A stretch of DNA of 64,000 nucleotides from Thermothelomyces thermophilus ATCC 42464 (Eukaryota; Ascomycota; Sordariomycetes; Sordariales; Chaetomiaceae): contig NC_016475.1 in the NCBI RefSeq assembly GCF_000226095.1, positions 4,402,001 through 4,466,000 of the forward strand, written 5' to 3'. Below the pieces are notes generated by a model. That model was not told the DNA's origin. It made no database searches and saw only the letters and a program-made list of their open reading frames with translations. Position numbers and translations under genes: made by a program. Position 1 is the first letter of the stretch; every line of letters begins with the position of its first letter. Of this stretch, positions 14,071 to 21,689 are shown in pieces.

Positions 14071-14283
14071 TGTCGGAAGCTATAGAGCTTCTAAACGTAT
14101 TAGCTATATATATGCCATAGCTGTATAAGGCTATTTAACGCATTGGCCAGTTCCTTTGTCTATAAATATTAGTCGTTTTTGTCTCCTTTGTAGATAGTTT
14201 AATAAGGCACTCTTTCCTTTGTATAGCTACCTACTATAGACACTGCTTTTAACGCTCCTAGAAGCTCATCACTGCGTTTGGTA
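14071..14283 (+). repeat. Copia 3' LTR
   Basis: 213 bp, partner of 7287-7499, immediately followed by the ATCTG target duplication. Confidence 0.93.
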
Positions 14284-14773
14284 ATCTGGGACCCCTTAAG
14301 AAATTCTCTGACATTGTTACCGACCTGACAGAACACAAGCTAGAGCCAGTTTCAGCTGAGGAGCAAACTGCCACGCAGAGCGTAGGAACTGCGATGATGC
14401 CATTCAGAGTCGTTTCTATAGCGCTTGCCAACTGATTCAAACGTGGGCGCTGTTGTTGCTAAATGCTGATCTCTTTGACGAACGTCCACACCAAAGTAGA
14501 ACTACCATAATGATAATCAAGGGCAATGTAGAGGCGTGGGGCTAATTAATAGCCGCTTTCGTCCTCAATAGTGATGGCTTCAAGCTTTTCGTGCATGTGC
14601 TGGGAGACGCCTATTTGGCCAGAGGCAGTACTATTCATTTCATAGTCAATGACCGATGGCTGTGATACGCACACATATAGTACAACTTTCCACAGCGGCA
14701 TGGTCGCCTATTTACTGGACCTCCCGAGAAAAGGGTATATAGAATCAAACTCGTTCTACTCTTAAAACGCGTT

Positions 14774-14791
14774 GACCACACTTGTGTGGTC
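14774..14791. repeat. perfect inverted repeat GACCACAC-TT-GTGTGGTC
   Basis: 8-bp arms with a 2-bp centre. The size suits a dimeric regulator site or a small cruciform; no regulator can be named. Confidence 0.6.
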
Positions 14792-15012
14792 TAATGTAAT
14801 CGGTAAGCGAGCCGCCTCGGCACCATCCTATATATACATGACCACCCAACCGCTCACTCACTAGCACCTTCGGTGTAAACCTGGCCCGCTAGCGCCGATG
14901 GAAAGCGAAAGCTGTGTAAATATATAATGCACAAGGCGAAAGTAAAAAGAAACGGAATCAAAAACATACATATAACACCGAGGACTCCCCAGTCGTCACC
15001 GACCTGAGTACT

Positions 15013-15165
15013 AGTTCGGCGGAGCGAAAAACGGGCGGAATAGGTTTCTCGCGTAACGACTGAACCAGCGGCGCGGCTAAGTTCGACTCGGCGTGGCGCA
15101 GTGGCAACGGACTTTGGACGATTCGATTCGGCGCGGCGCGGTCAACTGGACTCGGCGTAGCGCGG
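15013..15165. repeat. degenerate GC-rich repeat, core TCGGCGnnGCGC
   Basis: Copies of the core lie near 15014-15026, 15089-15103, 15127-15141 and 15150-15164 with irregular spacing, upstream of the small gene at 15303. Confidence 0.5.
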
Positions 15166-15302
15166 CTGACTTCAGAGCTTGACGGTCATATAATTAAATA
15201 TAAAACATGAGAAGCTTTACACACATATACCACGAACATTTGCAGCCCAACCATCAAAATTCACCATCTACCGACCATCCATCCACCGAAACAACCGTCA
15301 AG

Positions 15303-15604
15303 ATGTCCACGACTGCTCGCGTGCTCGAGGACTTCGTCAACGATTACATCGTGCCCACGCAGGGGTCACCGGACTTCAAGTCTCGGGAGTGGACGAGCTC
15401 TCTAGGCTACGCCTGGGCATGCACCTCGGCAGTGACCCGTGCTGGGCGACATGCCTGCGATGTACTGGAAAAGTTGGGCACTATTCTGGAATGACCATGA
15501 CAAACTAGAAGGATATAGAGATACGACTGCTCTCGGCAGACAATGACGCGCTTCGGACACAAATTCATGACCTTCGCTGCTGCCTCGACCATGCCCTTGA
15601 TTTC
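15303..15604 (+). CDS. small hypothetical protein, possibly two exons
   Basis: ATG at 15303 is in a good context (GTCAAGATGTCC) after a CA-rich leader typical of fungal genes. Read through, the frame stops at 15494 (63 aa). Splicing a 47-bp intron (15462-15508; GTACTG donor, ATGAC branch-like motif, CTAG acceptor) gives 85 aa ending at TGA 15605-15607. The second exon then reads ALRTQIHDLRCCLDHAL. Beyond the TGA the same frame continues 33 codons to TAA 15707-15709 with a similar segment, ALRQQARDLHCCLDQF, suggesting an internal duplication and a CGA-to-TGA stop. No known domain; a short coiled coil is plausible. The intron is a prediction. Confidence 0.4.
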
Positions 15605-15709
15605 TGAACCGAGAACAACGAAGCGCTGCGACAGCAAGCTCGTGATCTCCATTGCTGTCTCGATCAATTCAGAAAGACCCTCGTCTCTAAGGACGAGCCC
15701 TGCCCCTAA

Positions 15710-16604
15710 GAGCACCGAGATGTGCCCGACTTCCGAGGACAAGGCGGCGTACCCGACGATGGTATGGCCATTGTACCAGTCCTGCGACGGGCCTTGCCTA
15801 TCCGAATCCGATGTCTCCGCCGTGGACGCCCTGACCGATAACGAGGTTGTCTATACGGACGAGGTTGACAAATAGCCCCGAGAAGGGGCTTGAAGAAGCC
15901 TGGCTAGATAGTGAAGGGGGGAGGTGAAGAAGGGGGGTAGGGGAGGCGAGGGAGGACGGACTGATCCTAGCAGAACTGATATATAGCAATAGAGTAACAC
16001 CTAGTGCTCGATCACGTCGTGTGTTTGCCTTGACCTGGTGCAACGCCCACACAAGGTGGGGTGTTTGGGGTGGATGCTGCAGCCAGCGAACAGGTGCCCC
16101 TTGACCCCTATGCTGGTGTTCATGTTGATACCCTGTCGAGCTGAAAAGGGGCTGAGGGCGTCGGGTGAGGAAGATCACGTCCCGCGGCCGCGCCGCGCAT
16201 GCCATGCGGTTGGGCGGCATGCTGGGTGGCAAGCAGGCGGGGGCCTCTCGGCGGCGGTATAAAAGGACGACCTTTCTCCTTGCTAAGACTTCGTACTGCT
16301 TCCGATCCCACCAACGTCTTCTAATTCCTAATAATTATATCTCAATCACCAATCATTCCTCCTGGCTGGTCCCTAGATCATCCAATATTGTTGACTAGTG
16401 ATAACGAATTCACTTGCGGTCCGCAACCTAGTAGACGCTAGAAGAGCCCTCGGAAGCGACGTGAGGAAAAACAGACGAAGAACACGATAAGAACGAAATC
16501 GGTTCTCCACCTCCAAATAACTAACTAGCTCCTATCCTCCAAGCAGTCGAACAAGAGGTTGTGATCTATATATTGTGTCATTGTGACTAGCGGTGTGCCT
16601 ATAT
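15710..16604. other. no gene seen; orphan core promoter inside
   Basis: Purine-rich G/A tracts lie at about 15900-15960 and a TATA box near 16258. No ATG occurs on the + strand from the TATA box to 16604. Open frames on either strand here lack codon structure. Confidence 0.4.
16258..16266 (+). promoter_or_regulatory. TATA box with pyrimidine-rich leader, no downstream ORF
   Basis: GGTATAAAAGG is followed by a CT-rich, ATG-free leader-like stretch (16270-16390), as in fungal core promoters. The next gene is on the opposite strand, so the promoter is orphaned or drives a non-coding RNA. Confidence 0.4.
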
Positions 16605-17729
16605 TTACTTCTTTGCTGGTTTGCGACCCAGCTTCTCCAAAGCTGCCTGTAGTTTCTTGCTCCTCTCAGCATGGGCCGGGTGGTTGAGGAAATAATCGGA
16701 CAAGGGTGCATATTTGCCTGGCGTAGGGCTTCCCCATGTTTTCAGTAGCCACTCAGCGGCCAATTCTGGGTTCTCGAGCCAGCTCTGGGGGACCCAACTT
16801 GCCCACTGGTTCCCCGGATCTGCGAAGGTACCTGCGCCAGGGGCAAAGGGCCAGTAGCGCTTGATGGGTGAGGGGGGGAGTGGATGGGCGCCCTCGTCGT
16901 ACTTTGGGTGCGGCCGATAGTAGAACGGGTAAACGCGGGCTTGGTTGAAATCGATTATAACTACGCTACCGTCAGGCTGAACCATAACGTTGCGCGGTGA
17001 CAGGTCTCCGTGGAGTACCTCGGCGTTCCAAAAAATGGAGGTCTCGGCCTCGAAGGTATCTTTGAGGACTCGGAGACGAGTTTCCTGGTCGGGCAATAGG
17101 GGGTGCTGGACAGCGTCGTTCTTAGTAGCCTTACGGATTTTGTCTAGGACGGTTTCGCCGCGTACGAGCTGGAGAAGGAGCATGCGTACCCAGCGCCGGC
17201 GACCGGGTTGGTTGGTAGCAACAGCGAAAGTCCAAGTACCATAGTACTCGGGGACGAGCTTGGCGCCTACCCCTTCAGCGGGCTGCATAGTTTCATAAGC
17301 CCAAGCCTCGATGGCATAATCGGCGTCGGCCAGCGTCATACAGTCCCAGCCGCTGTCTTGGTTCTCCAACGGGTAGTATACGCCGTCGTAGATTTTGGCC
17401 AGACAGACGACGTCCTTGTCTCGGTCGAAATAGCCAGTGACAACGTGAGCACCACCGCCGTCGACGTGGAAGCGCCTCAGGGTCTTTGACCCCGTAATGG
17501 TGAAGGTGTGCTCCTCTCCGGCCGGGGGCTCCGTCTCCAAGGGCGGGTTGTCCAGGGCGAGGGCAACACGGTCGACGCTCGTAGCGTCTTGGTTAACCCC
17601 GACTTTGCGCCGAGGACATGGTCTATAGCCGCCGCCAAACGGCTCCGGCGGGACGTGCTTTCGAATTCGGAGCTCGACCCCTTCCCGGTATGGCGTCGAA
17701 GAGATGGATGTGCGGGTGGGAGTTGCCAT
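16605..17729 (-). CDS. protein kinase-like protein (fungal accessory kinase)
   Basis: 374 aa from ATG at 17729, chosen over an upstream GTG because it sits in GCCATGG. The catalytic loop HGDLSPRN gives His240, Asp242 and Asn247. The metal-binding motif is IDFNQA, with Asp260 and Asn262 in place of the DFG Gly. The Lys/Glu pair of the N-lobe cannot be placed with certainty. Such proteins form an expanded, lineage-specific fungal kinase-like group; substrate and pathway are unknown. It is single-exon, GC-balanced and not RIPed. It lies downstream of, and in the same direction as, the unknown gene at 18361-19533 with a 631-bp gap, so the two could be a functional pair. A degenerate or sugar/antibiotic-kinase-type role is possible. 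Confidence 0.8.
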   Translation of the reverse strand: MATPTRTSISSTPYREGVELRIRKHVPPEPFGGGYRPCPRRKVGVNQDATSVDRVALALDNPPLETEPPAGEEHTFTITGSKTLRRFHVDGGGAHVVTGYFDRDKDVVCLAKIYDGVYYPLENQDSGWDCMTLADADYAIEAWAYETMQPAEGVGAKLVPEYYGTWTFAVATNQPGRRRWVRMLLLQLVRGETVLDKIRKATKNDAVQHPLLPDQETRLRVLKDTFEAETSIFWNAEVLHGDLSPRNVMVQPDGSVVIIDFNQARVYPFYYRPHPKYDEGAHPLPPSPIKRYWPFAPGAGTFADPGNQWASWVPQSWLENPELAAEWLLKTWGSPTPGKYAPLSDYFLNHPAHAERSKKLQAALEKLGRKPAKK

Positions 17730-18360
17730 GGCGAACACTTTCTGCCCGGGCTGTTGGTCAAAAGAGAACGAGAAAGATTCGGGAGCTGGGCAGCCGGGGA
17801 GTGCAGCTCGACAACAGTAGGGCGGATATGATTGGCTTTATCTCCGGCGGTCCGTAGCAAAATCAAACTAAAATTATGAGTTGGAATGAACCTTCACAAC
17901 GGATGATTCGCAGCTGATGAAACAGAGGAAGGTGAGGTGAGGCTTAAGGGCTCTCCCTCCATTCACCTTGATTGAAAAAAGCGGGTCAAGGCGGCACGTG
18001 CGGGCCCCAGCCCCCACGCACCTCCTTGAGCTGACATCGTCAAACCATGTGCCGCAGACTTGGAACGCAAGTCTGCTGATATACCTCAAGATAATACCGG
18101 TTGGTTGGGCGGGTCCAAACCAAGCCCTCAACTCTTAGAGAGAGTTAGGGGCTGATTTCAGCACTGACCAACTCACTTATAAAAGCTAAACTAACAGTGT
18201 CTCTACGAAGGAATTCCAGTCACTACCTCTTATTTCTTTTCCTTAACTACTCGTTTAGCCTAGGTAGTATTCAAGACTAAACGCCCTGTTCGTCTCAGCC
18301 AGCGCATACCGCCAGGGTAGCGGACAAAACACATCATTACCGAGTTCGGGACTGATCCTC

Positions 18361-19533
18361 CTACTCATAGATGGGATTTCCCTTGGCATCGACAATGGGC
18401 TTCTTAGTCCTGGGGTCAATCTCCTGCTTCTTCGGCCGGGTCGGCAGCGTCGCCGAGCTACGACTCGGCTTGGAGGCCACCGCCGTGCCGGACTTGGGCG
18501 GAGCCGCAGCGCTCGAACCACCACGAGGCATCGTGGCGCTGGAGCCCTGGCCGGCCGAGGGGGGCTTCTGACCGCCGCCCGGGGCGGCCGGGGGCTGCTG
18601 GCCCGTCTTGGAGGCAGCGGCGCTGCTGCGCGTCTGGCGGTTGCCGCCCGAGTCGCCCGGGTGCGGCGGGGCCCGGCCGTTGGTCCCGGCCATCTCGGCC
18701 TCGTACGCGGCGATCAGCCAGCCCAGGAGGGCCTTGCGGGCGTTGTCTTGGCCGCAGGGCACCAGGGTCGCGTGCATGGCGCGCGGGTTGGCCCGGTTGA
18801 AGACGCAGAGGAAGAGATAGTCGGCGTCGAACAGGGCCACGTAGTTGGTGTTGAAGGTGGCGTTGCGGGAGTACTTGGCCGCCTGGCTCATGATCTTGAG
18901 CGACTTGCCCATGAAGTGGGTTTCCTTTTCGAGGTCGGCGGCGTCTCTGATTTTGACATTGGGGTCCTCTCCAGTTTTGAGCTTGGCCCGGTCGAGTTCG
19001 TCCAGCTTAATGGTGGCTTTGATCTTGGACTCGAAGACTGCGAAGGTCTTTTTGCTCCCGTTCGTGGGGGCGGCCAGTTTCCATGCCTTGTCCGGGCGGC
19101 AGCGGTCGAACTCATACTCGCCGTAGGATTCGATCTTGTTGCCGAAACAGGCATATAGGGCGTGGTTGACGTGGAAGACGAGCTGTTCGTCGCTGTAGCG
19201 CACGACATCGGCCTCGGATCTCATGCGTGCCAGGGGGTCAGGGCCCGGATCAGAGTGGCCATGCAGGTATTGCACGGCTGGCTTGCCCATGGTCTGGTCG
19301 GCCTTTTGCACGTAAGTGCTCATGGGCACCTCTTCCCAGAACGCTGGAGGGTGGGTGATTTCGGTTGCAGTGCTGGAATAGTGCGTGTCGGGCCGCTCCA
19401 CCCAGCCCTGCACCGTTTTAAGTGCGGGCAAGGGGCGAGAGAGTGCTTGGTAGATGGACAAATGCCTGTCTGTCTGGGTTCCAGTGGATGGACGGCTGCT
19501 CGGGGTTCCGGGACGGGATGGATTGGAGGCCAT
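18361..19533 (-). CDS. hypothetical protein, 390 aa, with disordered basic C-terminus
   Basis: ATG at 19533 is in CGCCATGG; the frame extends a few codons upstream only without an ATG. The N-terminus (about 1-40) is Ser/Pro/Arg-rich. Residues about 60-270 look globular, with TFAVFESKIK and NYVALFDADYLFLCVF. From about 275 to the end the chain is low-complexity and Gly/Ala/Ser/Pro/Lys-rich. I do not recognise the family. An acidic-plus-ESK pattern could suggest a degenerate PD-(D/E)XK fold, but this is a guess. It is single-exon and not RIPed. It is upstream of and co-oriented with the kinase-like gene. Confidence 0.7.
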   Translation of the reverse strand: MASNPSRPGTPSSRPSTGTQTDRHLSIYQALSRPLPALKTVQGWVERPDTHYSSTATEITHPPAFWEEVPMSTYVQKADQTMGKPAVQYLHGHSDPGPDPLARMRSEADVVRYSDEQLVFHVNHALYACFGNKIESYGEYEFDRCRPDKAWKLAAPTNGSKKTFAVFESKIKATIKLDELDRAKLKTGEDPNVKIRDAADLEKETHFMGKSLKIMSQAAKYSRNATFNTNYVALFDADYLFLCVFNRANPRAMHATLVPCGQDNARKALLGWLIAAYEAEMAGTNGRAPPHPGDSGGNRQTRSSAAASKTGQQPPAAPGGGQKPPSAGQGSSATMPRGGSSAAAPPKSGTAVASKPSRSSATLPTRPKKQEIDPRTKKPIVDAKGNPIYE

Positions 19534-19990
19534 GGCGGATGTATGCAAGGAAGGAAGTAGTTACTGGTGCTTGCGCTGCTGGAGCGAGATGCTGGCGAAG
19601 GCTTGATGGCTGCGAGGATGCTTGAGGAGGATCTGAAGAGCTTGGTTGTTCCCAGTGCCGAATTAGACGGGGAGCAGCCGCTTATATGCTCGCCGGAGCA
19701 CCATCTCCCTCGCCCATCACCACTGCTGCTGGAGATGGTTTCTCACCAAGGCCTCTTTGCTGGCATGTGTCCACGAATAGATGCATGGCCGCGTGTGTTA
19801 CCGTCCTGTTGGTCTCATGTCTGACGTGGACGCCGGCGTCCCGGTCTGAAACCACGGCGGCACGGTGTTAATAGGAGGTAAGCGACGGCACATTGGAGAG
19901 CACGGGCGGCGCAGGTTCGACAGACATGCCCGGTGGAGCTTACTGTGCCTCCGTCCAGCCCAGACAGAGGCCAGACTGACAAGCAATGCC
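19534..19990 (-). promoter_or_regulatory. upstream region of the 390-aa gene, right edge of the gene island
   Basis: GC-balanced DNA with no gene seen. Composition switches abruptly to RIPed AT-rich sequence close to 19990. Confidence 0.35.
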
Positions 19991-20796
19991 AAGCTCTATA
20001 TTCTATTCCATTTAACGTTAACGTACATTATAAGCAACTCATAGGTATAAGCAGGTCATAGCTTTCTTAATAAAATCCCTATTAGCTATAAGGACATATT
20101 CTATTGTACTCTTCTATACTATAAAGAGTTCCTTCTTACTATCGAAAGGTTATCTAGTTAGGAGGCCCTTTTATTATAGCTGCTAAGCTTTAAGGGGCAC
20201 TGTAGCCGACTTAGGGGTTAGGATCAGTTAGGTTTAGAATACCTAAAGGGTGTCGATCGTGGTATTCTACTATATTATTACTACTTAGAGGGAGTAGACA
20301 AGCTCTTATAATTCTACTAAGCTTAAGGACCTATATACTTTTAAATCTACTATAACTATACTATTAATAACTCCTTTAGAGAGTTATTATTAGTAGGAAG
20401 GTAGTTAAAATGTAATATACTAGCCTTATAATATCTATAGATAAGTATATAATATTTTATTTAACTACCTTAGAGAGGGAAAAGGAGGAAGAATATAAGA
20501 GTTATATAGAAGGGTGCCTTTTACCTAGTATATATATATATATATAACCTAGGTATAGCCTAGTTAGGCCCTAGGTTAGGCCCTAACTAGGCCTTGGCTA
20601 TATATCTACTAGATAAGTTTTAAATAAGTAATAAATACTCTATAGACCTATAGAGCATAGGTAAGTAAGGTAAGGTAGGTCTATTCTAGTACTAGGTAAT
20701 GCCTAGGCATTATCTAGCTTAGGTATAGCCTAGGCCTATAATAAAGGCTCCTAGTTATAGCTTTAATATTACTCTCCTTATAAATTATTATTATTA
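19991..20796. other. RIP-degraded repeat DNA, unassigned
   Basis: Strong TAG/CTA bias. Short repeated words (CCTAGG/GCCTAG) lie around 20560-20730 and a TA run near 20528. No protein could be read on either strand. Confidence 0.45.
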
Positions 20797-21214
20797 TTAT
20801 TAATCCTATACTACTATACTAATAAGTATGCTAAAGCCTCTCTAATTATATATAAAGGAAACTATACCTAATAGGCTAGATAAAAACCTCTATCTTACCT
20901 TTAACGCCTAATCTGGAATATTAATACACTACAAAGAAAAGGAGAAGTGGCTAGAATGGCCCTTTAGAGGCCTTACCTCCCGGTCTAGCGTCCTTATAAA
21001 GTGGTATTCTAGGACCCTCCCTAGGTCTATTAGCTACTATAGAACCCTCCTTACTAAACGACAGTTATAGGCCCCTATACCCTATAAAACGAGGTCTAGG
21101 TCCCTTTATAATTGTATTTCCTAGGATTCCTAAGTTCGGCTTCTTAGTAGCTTTAGGTACTAAATAACTAGGTGCTCTATAGTTTCCCTCCCTTGGCTAT
21201 AGGTATAGTAGGGG
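20797..21214 (-). mobile_element. LINE copy A, 3' end (piece 1 of 3)
   Basis: It starts at a TTA-repeat, the minus-strand TAA tail of a non-LTR element. It aligns along its length with 47917-48352 in LINE copy B. It is broken at 21214 by the intact chromovirus; the AGGGG just before the break is duplicated at 28808. Confidence 0.85.
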
Positions 21215-21306
21215 TGTCACGAATAAGCACATGGGCGGCCTGGCAGGCTGCAGCCAGGACGCGGGACATTCCGACAGCCAATCACTTGACGGACCAATCA
21301 GAAGAT

Positions 21307-21343
21307 TATCACCGCCAAGACTAAGGTCTTCACTGGTGATAAT
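21307..21343. promoter_or_regulatory. nested inverted repeat in U3
   Basis: TTATCACC (21307-21314) pairs with GGTGATAA (21336-21343), enclosing AAGAC (21318-21322) paired with GTCTT (21327-21331). The same structure is in the 3' LTR. It is a candidate transcription-factor site or structural element of the promoter. Confidence 0.55.
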
Positions 21344-21430
21344 AACATGTCACCGTCGACAACGCAGAATCACGAAGTGAAAGGAGGAGTGGTACTGGTG
21401 ATAACTATTGAAGAAGGACAGACAATTGTG

Positions 21431-21438
21431 TATATATA
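21431..21438 (+). promoter_or_regulatory. TATA box of the chromovirus promoter
   Basis: TATATATA lies 42-49 bp upstream of the R start inferred from self-priming. It is kept in copy 3, whose upstream U3 is otherwise different. Confidence 0.6.
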
Positions 21439-21664
21439 GCTAGCTAGTCACTCGTTATGGTGGACTCTGGGAGTTCACCAGTGGTAACAATCACAATCAC
21501 AGTACTCATACCAAGCATTGCTGATTACTGTGAGAGACAACTCTAAGTGTTGTTGTGAACCCTTTGGCTTCACCGAATCCCTCAGACGACCTGCCTGCTT
21601 GTCCTGCTTCACCCACCTCCGTCTGGACCCTTTCAGAAGAAGTCTGAGTTGGGTTCGTCACACG

Positions 21665-21675
21665 TTGTTACCACT
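21665..21675 (+). promoter_or_regulatory. self-priming primer-binding site
   Basis: TTGTTACCACT, two bases after the LTR, is the exact reverse complement of AGTGGTAACAA at 21480-21490 inside the LTR. In Tf1/sushi chromoviruses the first 11 nt of the RNA anneal to such a site and prime reverse transcription. There is no tRNA-type TGG start. Confidence 0.8.
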
Positions 21676-21689
21676 CCCTTTGTTCTGTC

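Larger units (their letters stand above)
7287..14283 (+). mobile_element. complete Ty1/Copia LTR retrotransposon, RIP-degraded (6997 bp)
   Basis: Two 213-bp LTRs (7287-7499 and 14071-14283) begin TGTCGGAAGC and end TTCGGCA or its RIPed form TTTGGTA. A perfect 5-bp target duplication ATCTG flanks the element at 7282-7286 and 14284-14288. The internal order is gag, protease, integrase, reverse transcriptase, RNase H on the + strand, the Copia order. About 1.1 kb between RNase H and the 3' LTR holds an antisense ORF. A G-run precedes the 3' LTR (TAGGGGGTG at 14062-14070, polypurine-tract-like) and another closes the pol region at about 12925. The element sits in otherwise unRIPed DNA. Confidence 0.93.
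14289..15302. other. unique sequence right of Copia, no full gene
   Basis: Immediately right of the Copia target duplication, a + frame reads about 50 codons from the insertion point to a stop near 14433 (contains LEPVSAEEQTATQSVG). It continues only a few codons leftward across the pre-insertion site and may be a gene remnant. Further right are a perfect inverted repeat (14774-14791), a degenerate GC-rich repeat (15013-15165) and the leader of the small gene at 15303. Confidence 0.4.
21215..21662 (+). repeat. 5' LTR of the intact chromovirus
   Basis: It begins TGTCACGAAT and ends GTTCGTCACA. By the self-priming match, U3 is about 21215-21479 and R starts at 21480. U3 has a TATA box (21431-21438) and a nested inverted repeat (21307-21343). 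Confidence 0.95.

Noticed and set aside
14258-14440. 60-aa minus-strand ORF at the Copia 3' junction
   Set aside because: It begins in unique DNA and ends inside the LTR, so it spans an insertion boundary and is fortuitous.
15798-16232. 144-aa minus-strand ORF
   Set aside because: Lies over purine-rich tracts, has no recognisable domain, and crosses the end of the small gene region.
18661-19158. 165-aa plus-strand ORF opposite the 390-aa gene
   Set aside because: Shadow frame in GC-rich coding DNA. The minus frame has a better start and length.
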